Assembly: GCA_021806125.1 (NCBI GenBank)
Contig: JAJZYC010000004.1
Coordinates: 10,190-26,745 of the forward strand
DNA length: 16,556 nt
Source of the DNA: a bacterium
GTDB taxonomy: Bacteria > SZUA-79 > Acidulodesulfobacterales > Acidulodesulfobacteraceae
Direction of reading: 5' to 3'
A model generated the notes under the pieces. The model was not told the DNA's origin and ran no database searches. It saw nothing but the letters and a program-made list of their open reading frames with translations. The position numbers and the translations under genes were made by a program. Below are positions 1 to 7,123 of the stretch, piece by piece; within the stretch, counting starts at the first letter, position 1; each line of letters opens with the position of its first letter.

Positions 1-371
1 AAAATATATGCTCCTGCCAGAATATTATTTCTGGGGAGCAACAATTCTTTTAAATTCATTTTAAGCCTTCCGCTCCATATTTCGTAATTAACCTGCATTA
101 GTCCTACATCTACGGAATAACCACGCCTTATAAAATACCTGCCTATGCCGAAACTGTATCTAAAATTATTTGATAAAACCGGATATCCGTCTATATCAAG
201 CGCATAGAAATGAAAACCGGACTCGACGTAACATATCGCCTGCAGCAGCCTTTTCGGTATTTTATAGGTCTTTGCCGCATATGAAAAACCAACATTAGCA
301 GCGCTTGCGGCGGTGCTATAAGATAAAAAAGATAAAACAAAAACAATTAAAACTACTTTTAAGTTTCTCAT
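1..371 (-). CDS. VirB1-like lytic transglycosylase, C-terminus cut by window edge
   Basis: Translating the minus strand from the ATG at 369-371 gives 123 residues open to the window edge. Residues 1-24 look like a Sec signal peptide ending near AASA. A lysozyme-like SLT domain follows: the putative catalytic glutamate is E50 in AICYVESGFH, and the second signature reads VGLMQVN. In conjugative systems such enzymes (VirB1, and its equivalents in trb clusters) cleave peptidoglycan glycan strands in the periplasm so that the secretion channel can be built. The start overlaps the trbL stop as ATGA (368-371), which indicates translational coupling. The motif match makes the family call strong; the link to this secretion system rests on position. 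Confidence 0.88.
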   Translation of the reverse strand, partial: MRNLKVVLIVFVLSFLSYSTAASAANVGFSYAAKTYKIPKRLLQAICYVESGFHFYALDIDGYPVLSNNFRYSFGIGRYFIRRGYSVDVGLMQVNYEIWSGRLKMNLKELLLPRNNILAGAYI

Positions 372-1594
372 TCGCTTTTACCGAATCTATTAGCCTTTTT
401 TGCGAAATCTTTTACTTTTCTATATTTCCCGGAATGGGCGTTTAAATATTTATCTGCCGCAGAACCAGCCGTTCTAACGCTCGGTGCCGTTGCTGCTCCC
501 GCTCTCCCTATGCCGGTCATAATGCTTATAGCTCCAACCGCCCCGGCAACGGCTCCGCCTACCGATATATTAGGAGTCCCCGAGATTATCTCGCCGGCTA
601 AAGAGGGGATTTTCATTATAATATATGCAAACATCGCCAATACCCCTATCCAGAGCATTTCGTTGACTATGCTCGAACTCCAGTCCGCGTAATGAGACGG
701 TATTTGAGGCAGAATCGTGGAAAACAGCGTAACGACGAGTGAAACCAAAAAATAGCTGAAAGCCGAAGATATAAGAAATTTAAGCCAGCCGTTAAATAAA
801 AACTCCCCTTGCTTTATAACCGCGAACGGAATAAAAATATATCCGGTAACGAGCGCTATAACTATATAAATCTCGACTAAAAAAACCGTTCCGATACTCA
901 CGAGAAAACTGATTGCGACTATAATCTCCTCGATACCGAGAAGAAGTATCTTTCCGTTTAGAGCTCCCGTTACTTTTGCCCACCACCCGCCGCCTACTTG
1001 AAGTTGCATATCGTTTAGAACGCTCACGAAATTATTTACTAAGACCGGTAAAAGATTTTCGCCCCCGGTTACGGTCTTTGTGAGATATATGAAAAACCCT
1101 ACTACCCCTTCGTTCCAGAAATAGTTATATTCCCTGAGCATGCCGTATAATACTAAGACCTTAACCCAGAACATCACGACGGCGCCAATGTCCATACCTT
1201 TAAACCACATAGGCATCACAAGCCAGATGAAAGCTAAAACCGTAAGTATCCCGAATATCTCTCCGGATACGTTACTCAGTCTGCCTGCAAGTTTCGGTCC
1301 AGCGGTGATAATAGCCGTCTGAATACTTCCGAGCATACCGTAGCCGTTAAACACGGCGGAAGACGCTTGCTGTGCGGTTAATACAGCATGTGCTCTTGCC
1401 ATATTCCCGAGCCTAACCAATCCTTGCTTAGTGCATTCCGCCGGGTTTTGTTGTTGTGCACAATCATTTTTTATTTGTGTTATCATAGCTGGTGTTGGAA
1501 ACACGGCATATACAGGCTTGATGCGAACCGAAAAAACCAGAATTAATGTAAAAAACAAAGTTAAAATAGGTAATATTATCGACTTATTGTTCAT
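368..1594 (-). CDS. trbL: TrbL/VirB6-family inner-membrane channel protein
   Basis: This 408-residue protein has an N-terminal signal or membrane segment (about 5-30), a short periplasmic stretch with a Cys pair (C45, C54), and then roughly six or seven hydrophobic segments (about 112-130, 138-152, 163-172, 218-260, 270-296, 312-327). The tail is basic and Gly/Ala/Ser-rich. That layout, and the place after trbJ and a lipoprotein gene, fit TrbL/VirB6, the polytopic inner-membrane component of the mating-pair channel. The ATG at 1592-1594 is preceded by AAGGTGG at good spacing. It is transcribed from its own promoter (1642-1670) after a terminator, and its stop overlaps the start of the transglycosylase gene. 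TrbL proteins vary in sequence, so the call rests on topology and gene order more than on motifs. Confidence 0.82.
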   Translation of the reverse strand: MNNKSIILPILTLFFTLILVFSVRIKPVYAVFPTPAMITQIKNDCAQQQNPAECTKQGLVRLGNMARAHAVLTAQQASSAVFNGYGMLGSIQTAIITAGPKLAGRLSNVSGEIFGILTVLAFIWLVMPMWFKGMDIGAVVMFWVKVLVLYGMLREYNYFWNEGVVGFFIYLTKTVTGGENLLPVLVNNFVSVLNDMQLQVGGGWWAKVTGALNGKILLLGIEEIIVAISFLVSIGTVFLVEIYIVIALVTGYIFIPFAVIKQGEFLFNGWLKFLISSAFSYFLVSLVVTLFSTILPQIPSHYADWSSSIVNEMLWIGVLAMFAYIIMKIPSLAGEIISGTPNISVGGAVAGAVGAISIMTGIGRAGAATAPSVRTAGSAADKYLNAHSGKYRKVKDFAKKANRFGKSE

Positions 1595-1619
1595 AAATAT
1601 TCCACCTTAATTGTATATT

Positions 1620-1659
1620 TTATTAATATTAATTCTTTTTAATTATATCAAAACAGAAT
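1620..1659. repeat. 40-bp direct repeat, copy A (promoter core upstream of trbL)
   Basis: Positions 1620-1659 are identical, base for base, to 6827-6866. On the minus strand the repeat holds the extended -10 TGATATAAT and the first ~16 transcribed bases, including ATTAATATTAAT, a 12-bp palindrome. Flanking sequence on both sides differs between the copies. Confidence 0.9.
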
Positions 1660-1670
1660 TAAAAAGACAA
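1642..1670 (-). promoter_or_regulatory. sigma70-type promoter for trbL and transglycosylase
   Basis: On the minus strand TTGTCT (1665-1670) is followed after 17 bp by TATAAT (1642-1647), with TG one base upstream of the -10, making an extended -10. The start would fall near 1635, about 40 nt before the trbL ATG. The -35 overlaps the T-tract of the preceding terminator, so one transcription unit ends where the next begins. Confidence 0.7.
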
Positions 1671-1701
1671 AAATATATGCCCGCAATTAACGGGCATATA
1701 T
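1660..1701 (-). terminator. Rho-independent terminator after the lipoprotein gene
   Basis: A perfect 11-bp inverted repeat, ATATATGCCCG (1673-1683) and its complement (1691-1701), encloses a 7-nt loop. On the minus strand it is followed by TTTTTGTCTTTTT. It begins about 10 nt past the lipoprotein stop at 1711. It should separate the trbF-trbJ-lipoprotein transcripts from trbL. Confidence 0.82.
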
Positions 1702-1710
1702 CACTTATTA

Positions 1711-2286
1711 TTACTTATATGCCGGCGAACCATACGGGTTAAAATCAAATGCGACCGGTTTCCACTCTCCCGTTTTTTTATCTTTTTTAAATGCAATGCC
1801 GACATGTTTCGTAATGTAAGTTTGATAAATATACGGGGGTTGCGGCAAATTAAATTTACCGTTATATGTTTCAATATTAATTAATTTTTTATAATCTTTA
1901 GAAGGATGAAAAACCATAGTATAGGTGCATCCATAAATCTTCCTTCCGAATCTCGTTCCATACTTTGGCCTGCAAATATTAATATGGCCAGTAAAATAAC
2001 CGGCAGATTTATTCATAAATTTATTTTCTATCTTAGAATAATCCACCGCTAATTTTGCCACATAATTAGGGTGACTATCCATTTCTTTTTTAGTTAAATA
2101 ATGCGTCGTATAATAAGTAAAAAACCCTTTCCCTATAACCACGTTTTCTTCCGATAAGGCCTTATTAAGCTCTTTCGTCGCCCACGATTTGGAAAATACC
2201 TTTCCATTGTTTTTGGCGCACCCTGATAATGATAATGCTAATCCCGCTAATCCAAAAATTAAAACCAACAAACCTAATTTCTTCAT
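1711..2286 (-). CDS. Outer-membrane or periplasmic lipoprotein in the trbK position
   Basis: This 191-residue protein has a lipoprotein signal peptide: a charged start (MKK), a hydrophobic core and the lipobox LSGC with the lipidated Cys at residue 23. The mature part is basic and Tyr-rich, with two further Cys residues (INIC and YGC) that could pair. I do not recognise a domain. In plasmid RK2, the lipoprotein TrbK sits between trbJ and trbL and mediates entry exclusion, but it is much shorter. A VirB7-like core-complex lipoprotein is another possibility, although those are also small. The start has GGGAGG at good spacing. The gene follows trbJ by about 40 nt and is closed by a terminator. 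Lipoprotein status is well supported; the role is inferred from position only. Confidence 0.75.
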   Translation of the reverse strand: MKKLGLLVLIFGLAGLALSLSGCAKNNGKVFSKSWATKELNKALSEENVVIGKGFFTYYTTHYLTKKEMDSHPNYVAKLAVDYSKIENKFMNKSAGYFTGHINICRPKYGTRFGRKIYGCTYTMVFHPSKDYKKLINIETYNGKFNLPQPPYIYQTYITKHVGIAFKKDKKTGEWKPVAFDFNPYGSPAYK

Positions 2287-2325
2287 AATTCCTCCCGATT
2301 AAAGGTCGTTATTCTTATGCTTTAT

Positions 2326-3216
2326 TCACGGCTTTACGGCGTTAAATCCGCTTGCCGCCGGATAGTTTCCGAATCCGTCCGGGGTATTCGGCATAGCTCC
2401 GAGAGCATTCGTATCCGCAGAGTTCGGCGCAGGCGCTGTCATGCTTCCCGTCAATATCGAATTTTCGGCATGTTCCTGCTTTAAACTCGTTTGCATCGCG
2501 GAATTAGTCGCAATATTTTTAGCAAGTTGAGCCATTAGATTATTTTGCGTAGCCATTTCTGCCGCTATCTGCGCTTCTATCTGCCCCATAGCCTGCGTCG
2601 CCTGCACTTCCCCTTTTGCTCCGTCAAGCGTTTTTTGAAGTTTCTGTATATTGCCCATTATTTGTTCATTATTCGTCTGCGCCAATTGAGCCATGGCGGC
2701 AGTCTGAGCGTTAGTATTTTGGACATTCGAATAATTTTGCAATAGAGCGGAATTATATCCTAAATTAGAGGTGTTCGTTAAAAGCGGATTAATAGCCGTT
2801 CCAGAATTATATCCGCCGAACTGATTTCTGAAATTAGTTATAAACTGCCCAAGCTGAGCGTTGTAGTTCGGCGAATTTATATTATTAAATTGCGACTCTA
2901 TCTGCCCTATGTTCATATTAATATTCGACAGGCTCGTCGCCAACTGCTGCGCTTGTCCGGGCGGCAAATTAAATTTCGAAGAGATAAAACTCGTCAAATT
3001 TTGCATATTTTCAAGCTGCTGCGCGTATTGCATGAGTTGAGTTACATGCGACAAATACGTGTTTACCTCGGTGGAATATTCCTGCGCGTATTGCAATACC
3101 TGCTCGGCATATGCGGTCGGATTAAAGGTCGTTATTTGAGCATTACAGGCTATCGGAGTAAATACTACTATAAAAGTTAAGATTATTGCCGATAAGCCGC
3201 TTATCGCTTTTCTCAT
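2326..3216 (-). CDS. trbJ: TrbJ/VirB5-family periplasmic transfer protein
   Basis: The likely start is the ATG at 3214-3216, behind a GGGGGTGG ribosome site; a GTG three codons upstream (3223-3225) lies within that site. The 296-residue product has a signal peptide ending near CNA. It is followed by the TrbJ-type beginning FNPTAYAEQVLQYA and long Gln/Asn/Ala-rich helices in which SQL/QLAQ-type heptads recur. It ends in a Pro/Asn/Gly-rich tail. TrbJ/VirB5 proteins are minor pilus-tip or adhesin components of the mating apparatus. A 15-bp operator palindrome lies within codons 4-9, and an extended -10 promoter precedes the gene, so trbJ and the lipoprotein gene may form a separately regulated unit within the trb cluster. 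Confidence 0.85.
   Translation of the reverse strand: MRKAISGLSAIILTFIVVFTPIACNAQITTFNPTAYAEQVLQYAQEYSTEVNTYLSHVTQLMQYAQQLENMQNLTSFISSKFNLPPGQAQQLATSLSNINMNIGQIESQFNNINSPNYNAQLGQFITNFRNQFGGYNSGTAINPLLTNTSNLGYNSALLQNYSNVQNTNAQTAAMAQLAQTNNEQIMGNIQKLQKTLDGAKGEVQATQAMGQIEAQIAAEMATQNNLMAQLAKNIATNSAMQTSLKQEHAENSILTGSMTAPAPNSADTNALGAMPNTPDGFGNYPAASGFNAVKP
3191..3205. promoter_or_regulatory. Operator palindrome GATAAGC-C-GCTTATC inside trbJ
   Basis: A perfect 15-bp palindrome (17 bp with the flanking C and G, 3190-3206) lies in the first codons of trbJ. The same 15-mer, up to its central base, flanks the repressor gene at 15680-16333. It is centred about 37 nt downstream of the start predicted for the promoter at 3242-3250, so a bound protein would act as a roadblock. 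Confidence 0.7.
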
Positions 3217-3241
3217 ATAAACCACCCCCGGATATTTTTTG

Positions 3242-3250
3242 ATTATAACA
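3242..3250 (-). promoter_or_regulatory. Extended -10 promoter for trbJ and lipoprotein gene
   Basis: The minus strand reads TGTTATAAT, a full extended -10 (TGnTATAAT), between the trbI stop and the trbJ ribosome site. No good -35 is visible at 17 bp (CGTATA). Transcription would start near 3235, leaving a leader of about 19 nt. Confidence 0.55.
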
Positions 3251-3256
3251 TAAATT

Positions 3257-4603
3257 TTAATTCTTATACGCTTTAATTACCATATTTTTTGAAACAAAGA
3301 CATTAAATCTATACCCCTGCCTTATTATTATCGTCGGCGGAATATTAGCATATTTTTGCAGAATATTCTGTCCCGTCGTCGAGAGCGCCTGCGAACCGCC
3401 TTCTAAAAGAACTCCGCTCGAGGTTACGGGTGCAGAAGTTCCGTAAGCAGAACTCCCCATACTCCCTGAATTATACCCATACATCTGCGACCCTACGTTA
3501 ATTATCGACAGTAATAAACTCGTCCCAAACATTTGCCAGAAATGCGTATTAACTAAATCATGAAAGCCCGCTTCTCCCACACCGTTTGCTCCTTCGGCGC
3601 CCATCAGGTTGACCTGTTCCCCGTTAGGAAGTTCGAGAACGTTAAAAGCGACCAGAAGCCTCGACTGATTTGCCGCTATCTGGGAAGAATACATACCTAT
3701 TATAAAAGAACCTTTCGGTATTTCAAGATACCTGCCGTCGTAAGAATAGACGTTTTGAGCCACCTGCGCTTTTATCATCCCCGGCAGGTTAGAATCTATT
3801 TTAGTCATAAGCACGGCAGGAATGATAGTCCCTTCTTCAACTTCATAAGGGCTTAGAGGCTTTGCGGGCCTTTCGACCTTCGTAAAAACCGTTTTGTTTT
3901 GCTTTTGCGATGTTAAAAAACCCTGATTCGGGTTAGTCTTTTGCAGATTAGCAATGCTCTGTTCTTTTAATGTTTTTTCCTGTAACTGCGGAATCTTACT
4001 TAAAGCCGCGGTAGGATTAAACGGCTTTATATTTTTTAAGGCGGCAATCTGTGAAGATAGCGCCGCAAGCGGCGAACTTGCATTAGACTGCCCTGTGGTA
4101 ATTATCGGCGATACGAGCGCCTTAAGCCTTAATTTTTCTCTTGAAGACATTTTAGGCGACCCCGGTTGCCCGATATTACTTTTTATTTTAGTTATAGCGG
4201 CTTTTATCTTTGGAGTTTCGCTTAAAGGAACTGCCGCATTGGGCATATTATTATTAATATTCCCGTTAATCGGGGGGAGATTAAGCGTCTGGGTCATATT
4301 TTTTTTCTGCTTCTTAAGCTGCTCTTTAGTTTCCGGCTGTTGAAGTACCGCTTTTTTTATGTTATTAGTCTTTTTATGTCCGCCGATGCGGTTTAAGATA
4401 ATTATGATTATAACTGTTAGAACGATAACGCTTGCGAACACGTACAAACCTATTTTCTTACTTATGAATTCTTTACGAAGCTTCTTGAATATTTTTTCCC
4501 GGTTTTCGTTCGGTTTTTTAGAATCCGATGGATTCGTTTTTTCAAGCGGCGCAGTTTCATTCCGGGATTCGTCCGGTTTTTGAGTTTCTTTTTCTGCTTC
4601 CAT
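3257..4603 (-). CDS. trbI: TrbI/VirB10-family core-complex protein
   Basis: The 448-residue product has a charged cytoplasmic N-terminus (about 1-50), one membrane segment (about 51-71), a long Pro/Asn/Lys-rich periplasmic linker, and a VirB10/TrbI C-terminal domain from about residue 250. That domain carries the typical run GTIIPAVLMTKIDSNLPG, the stretch IPKGSFIIGMYSS, LPNGEQVNLMG and a final VFVSKNMV. VirB10/TrbI spans both membranes, senses ATPase activity at the inner membrane and gates the outer-membrane pore. The hydrophobic stretch FGTSLLLSIINVGSQMYG matches the outer-membrane helix region. The start has GGGTGG, and the gene follows trbG with a 1-bp gap. Confidence 0.93.
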   Translation of the reverse strand: MEAEKETQKPDESRNETAPLEKTNPSDSKKPNENREKIFKKLRKEFISKKIGLYVFASVIVLTVIIIIILNRIGGHKKTNNIKKAVLQQPETKEQLKKQKKNMTQTLNLPPINGNINNNMPNAAVPLSETPKIKAAITKIKSNIGQPGSPKMSSREKLRLKALVSPIITTGQSNASSPLAALSSQIAALKNIKPFNPTAALSKIPQLQEKTLKEQSIANLQKTNPNQGFLTSQKQNKTVFTKVERPAKPLSPYEVEEGTIIPAVLMTKIDSNLPGMIKAQVAQNVYSYDGRYLEIPKGSFIIGMYSSQIAANQSRLLVAFNVLELPNGEQVNLMGAEGANGVGEAGFHDLVNTHFWQMFGTSLLLSIINVGSQMYGYNSGSMGSSAYGTSAPVTSSGVLLEGGSQALSTTGQNILQKYANIPPTIIIRQGYRFNVFVSKNMVIKAYKN

Positions 4604-4604
4604 T

Positions 4605-5327
4605 TTACCACCCGTAATTGTTTCCCGCTGGGCGGGCAGAACCTAAATAAATAAAAGCCTCTTTGTTTCCGAGTTTGAGGGCGCCTTTTTTAAAGCGTCT
4701 TTCGATGATAATATATCTGCCGCGAACAACATAATTTACGAGCGCGAGCTGTCCATCTCTGACTATAAAGAATACCGGCTCCGACTGCAATTTTTTTTGC
4801 ATTTCAAGGTATGTAAAACCGTTGTACGCAAAAACTTGAACCGGTCTTAACGTTTTATTCCCGCTCACGGTAAAATTAAAATTCATTTTATCAAGGGTTT
4901 TAACGAGGAGCCTTTTATTTTGCGCATGCTTGGCTACGGTAAAAGTCGTTTTCGGCTTTTTGAACATAACCATGTCTGCCGGCAGACTAAATTTGACGAG
5001 CTGATAATATTTTGTTTTAGAAGATATAAGTTGAAATTGATAAGTTTGCTTGCCGGTTATTAGCGTTGCGCTCGTAGAAATATGATTTAATACCGGTTTA
5101 ACGAATATATTCGTTCCGACTTTCGCGCTCATCCACCTTACCGTATCGCCGAGAACGAAAGCTTCTACGGGGCTACCGGCCTCTATATCGGTCAGAAATC
5201 CCGGACGGCAATAAATTTTATATATTTTGTCTGGGTTGTACATAAAATGAGCCACATCCCCCGCGTATGACATTTTTGGAAGTATAAATAAAAAAATAAA
5301 AAGTAAAATAATCAATATCTTTTTCAT
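4605..5327 (-). CDS. trbG: TrbG/VirB9-family outer-membrane core protein
   Basis: This 240-residue protein has a clear signal peptide (hydrophobic 4-17, cleavage after MSYA). The N-terminal domain opens with YNPDKIYKIYCRPGFLTDIEAGSPVE, the recognisable VirB9/TrbG pattern of a short strand, a conserved Pro-Gly and LxxGE-like residues. The C-terminal domain includes PVQVFAYNGFTYLEM and RGRYIIIERRF, typical of the VirB9 C-terminal beta domain that meets VirB7 and VirB10. It would form the outer-membrane core with TrbI. The start is preceded by AGGGAG; the gap to trbF is 9 bp, and trbI follows 1 bp later. Confidence 0.92.
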   Translation of the reverse strand: MKKILIILLFIFLFILPKMSYAGDVAHFMYNPDKIYKIYCRPGFLTDIEAGSPVEAFVLGDTVRWMSAKVGTNIFVKPVLNHISTSATLITGKQTYQFQLISSKTKYYQLVKFSLPADMVMFKKPKTTFTVAKHAQNKRLLVKTLDKMNFNFTVSGNKTLRPVQVFAYNGFTYLEMQKKLQSEPVFFIVRDGQLALVNYVVRGRYIIIERRFKKGALKLGNKEAFIYLGSARPAGNNYGW

Positions 5328-5336
5328 AATTGCTCC

Positions 5337-5987
5337 CTATATTTTTTTGTTAACGCTGAATTCGCTTATATAAATACCGAGCGGGTTCGTCTCTATGACT
5401 TTAGTAGATTTAGGCGGCGTAAGCTCCAGATGCACTATAAAATTGACGTATTCCTTTTTAGATAGCGTCCCGTCGGGGCTATAAATACTTTTAACGGTAT
5501 TTACCTGAATTATTTTAGGGTCTATAAAATTGAAAGACTGAATCTGATAATGCACCGTCATGTTTGGATTATTTTTAAGCCATGTAAACGGATTGTTGAC
5601 CGTAAAATAAGACTTGTAAAAATTAATACCTTTAGCGGTTAAAAACAAATATCCTCTCGAAATACGGTTATATAGCACTTTTTTATTAGTATTAATATCG
5701 AACATCCAGTGTATCCATCTGCCGACGAAATATTCCTTAGCTGCCTTATCTACCGTATAATTTTTTATTAAGACTTGTGAAACTTGAGGTTTTCCAAGCT
5801 TATTCACATTTACCACGATAGGTACTATCTTTTTTAAGGGCGTTATAATAACAAGCGTTATAGATAGGAGCACGACGGCGGCAATTGCCGCAAAAGCGAC
5901 CTTCTGCCATATCCTTTTCTCGACTTTATCCTGTAAATATAAATCGAAATAGATATCGTTGCCGCGCTTATATTTATTCTCTTCCAT
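5337..5987 (-). CDS. trbF: TrbF/VirB8-family assembly factor
   Basis: The chosen start is the ATG at 5985-5987, giving 216 residues. A TTG 21 bp upstream is possible but lies deeper in the preceding gene. There is one membrane segment (about 28-50) after a short cytoplasmic tail. A periplasmic domain of the VirB8/NTF2-like fold follows, with RWIHWMFDINTNKK, YNFIDPKIIQV-like strands, and a conserved end, NPLGIYISEFSV, which matches the TrbF NPxGIxI signature. VirB8/TrbF is a bitopic inner-membrane protein required for channel assembly. The start overlaps the preceding gene by 14 bp, so the two are probably coupled. Confidence 0.92.
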   Translation of the reverse strand: MEENKYKRGNDIYFDLYLQDKVEKRIWQKVAFAAIAAVVLLSITLVIITPLKKIVPIVVNVNKLGKPQVSQVLIKNYTVDKAAKEYFVGRWIHWMFDINTNKKVLYNRISRGYLFLTAKGINFYKSYFTVNNPFTWLKNNPNMTVHYQIQSFNFIDPKIIQVNTVKSIYSPDGTLSKKEYVNFIVHLELTPPKSTKVIETNPLGIYISEFSVNKKI

Positions 5988-6813
5988 ACCCCTGGTTGCC
6001 CCTTTCAAGTTCGAGTTTAAACGCTTCTATAAATGCCTCGTCTTTAGCTTTAAACTGAAGCAAATCCTTTAAAGTATTTTCGTCCTTTTTAAAGACGAAA
6101 ACCTTACTCTTTTTTTCTTCGCCGTCTGCGCTTAAATAACCCTGTCTTTCCTCTATTTTAAATTTTTCTTTAAATTCAGAGAGGAATTTCTCGAAACGCT
6201 TTACATTAAAACTATCTTCCTCGTCCGAATTACACAAGAAAACCCTGAACTTGACATCGATGTTCTCGCTGTTCTCAATGATGTCTATATAGTTTATTCT
6301 TTGAACTTCAAGTTCGCTATTGGTTCTCTTGATTTTTTCTTCCGATACGTTGACAAGGTTTTTCGCTTTCTCGCCTCTGCCTTTCTTGACTAATTCATAA
6401 ATTAATTTGTCTTTCGCTTCATAACCGAGAATTTTTTTAGCATCTGTTGCATCTATTTTATTTAAAACATAACCTCCGCTTCTATAGCCCTTGATTTTGA
6501 AATCGGAAAGAAAGGCTTCCTTTCTGAGCCTATCTGCTAAAATAGCAGTTTCTTTGTTGAGAAAATCTTCTATTTTTGAAGCAAAGGTAATATATATTCC
6601 CTCCGAAAAATTAATATTTTGGAAATCTTTGACTTTTATAAGGGTTTTTCCGTAAGCTCTCGTAGTATCTAAAGAAATGTCTTTAGTTAAAGAATTTTTA
6701 ATTTCTCCTTCGTCCGCCCATTTTATTTTCGCCGGTATGAAACCGGCGACAACGGCATCAGGACATACGCCTAAAATTAACTCGAATCTGTTGGGCTCTA
6801 TTCTGAGTTCCAT
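5974..6813 (-). CDS. Unrecognised 279-aa protein opening the trb operon
   Basis: I do not recognise this protein. It has no signal peptide and no membrane segment, and it is rich in Lys and Glu, so it is probably cytoplasmic. The N-terminal 50 residues are the least charged; the rest is mixed alpha/beta by eye, with Lys/Glu-rich helices after about residue 100. The ATG at 6811-6813 has GGGG six bases upstream, following the second copy of the 40-bp promoter repeat. Its end overlaps trbF, so it is the first gene of the trbF-trbG-trbI transcript. In classic trb clusters the gene before trbF is trbE (the VirB4 ATPase); this protein is far too short for that and lacks a Walker A motif. Confidence 0.8.
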   Translation of the reverse strand: MELRIEPNRFELILGVCPDAVVAGFIPAKIKWADEGEIKNSLTKDISLDTTRAYGKTLIKVKDFQNINFSEGIYITFASKIEDFLNKETAILADRLRKEAFLSDFKIKGYRSGGYVLNKIDATDAKKILGYEAKDKLIYELVKKGRGEKAKNLVNVSEEKIKRTNSELEVQRINYIDIIENSENIDVKFRVFLCNSDEEDSFNVKRFEKFLSEFKEKFKIEERQGYLSADGEEKKSKVFVFKKDENTLKDLLQFKAKDEAFIEAFKLELERGNQGYGRE

Positions 6814-6826
6814 TTTTTACCCCTTA

Positions 6827-6866
6827 TTATTAATATTAATTCTTTTTAATTATATCAAAACAGAAT
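6827..6866. repeat. 40-bp direct repeat, copy B (promoter core of the trb operon)
   Basis: Identical over 40 bp to 1620-1659, in the same orientation relative to its downstream gene. It includes the extended -10 and the initial transcribed region. Confidence 0.9.
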
Positions 6867-6877
6867 AAGAAAAGCAA
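6849..6877 (-). promoter_or_regulatory. Promoter for the trbF-trbG-trbI operon
   Basis: On the minus strand the extended -10 TGATATAAT (6849-6857) lies 17 bp downstream of a weak -35, TTGCTT (6872-6877). The start would fall near 6842, about 29 nt before the ATG at 6813. The -10 region is shared exactly with the trbL promoter; the -35 is not. Confidence 0.65.
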
Positions 6878-6898
6878 TAAATAATTAATTGAAAATAA

Positions 6899-7123
6899 TT
6901 ATTTATTTACTTCGACTCTGAATATTTCTTTATCGATAAAACTATGATAAGCCGCTTCCTCTTTTTCTTTTAATTCATTATTTATATTTCTCATTTCAAT
7001 TATAATTTCCTTATATTTTTTACGAAGTTCTTTGATTCTTTTATCGTTATAAGTCTGTTCGCAGAAAGTAAAAAGTTCATTCGCGTTTTCAAGCGCATAA
7101 AATAAATTGTCCAACGAATTCAT
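6899..7123 (-). CDS. Small coiled-coil protein, 74 aa
   Basis: The start is the ATG at 7121-7123, which overlaps the stop of the preceding HTH gene as ATGA and has AGAGAGG upstream; a GTG two codons earlier is less likely. The 74-residue product is highly charged and helical, with heptad-like spacing in residues 27-62 (KELRKKYKEIIIEM, then NELKEKEEAA). No membrane segment or known domain is seen. It is the last gene of the long replication-partition operon. The function is unknown. Confidence 0.7.
   Translation of the reverse strand: MNSLDNLFYALENANELFTFCEQTYNDKRIKELRKKYKEIIIEMRNINNELKEKEEAAYHSFIDKEIFRVEVNK

Noticed and set aside
3954..4343. Plus-strand 129-residue hydrophobic open frame
   Set aside because: It is antisense to the linker of trbI; its hydrophobicity mirrors the Lys/Asn-rich sense strand and there is no ribosome site.
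6946..6957. Fifth GATAAGC operator
   Set aside because: Only GATAAGCCGCTT matches; the right arm is broken and the site lies at the 3' end of a coding sequence, so I treat it as a chance or weak partial match.
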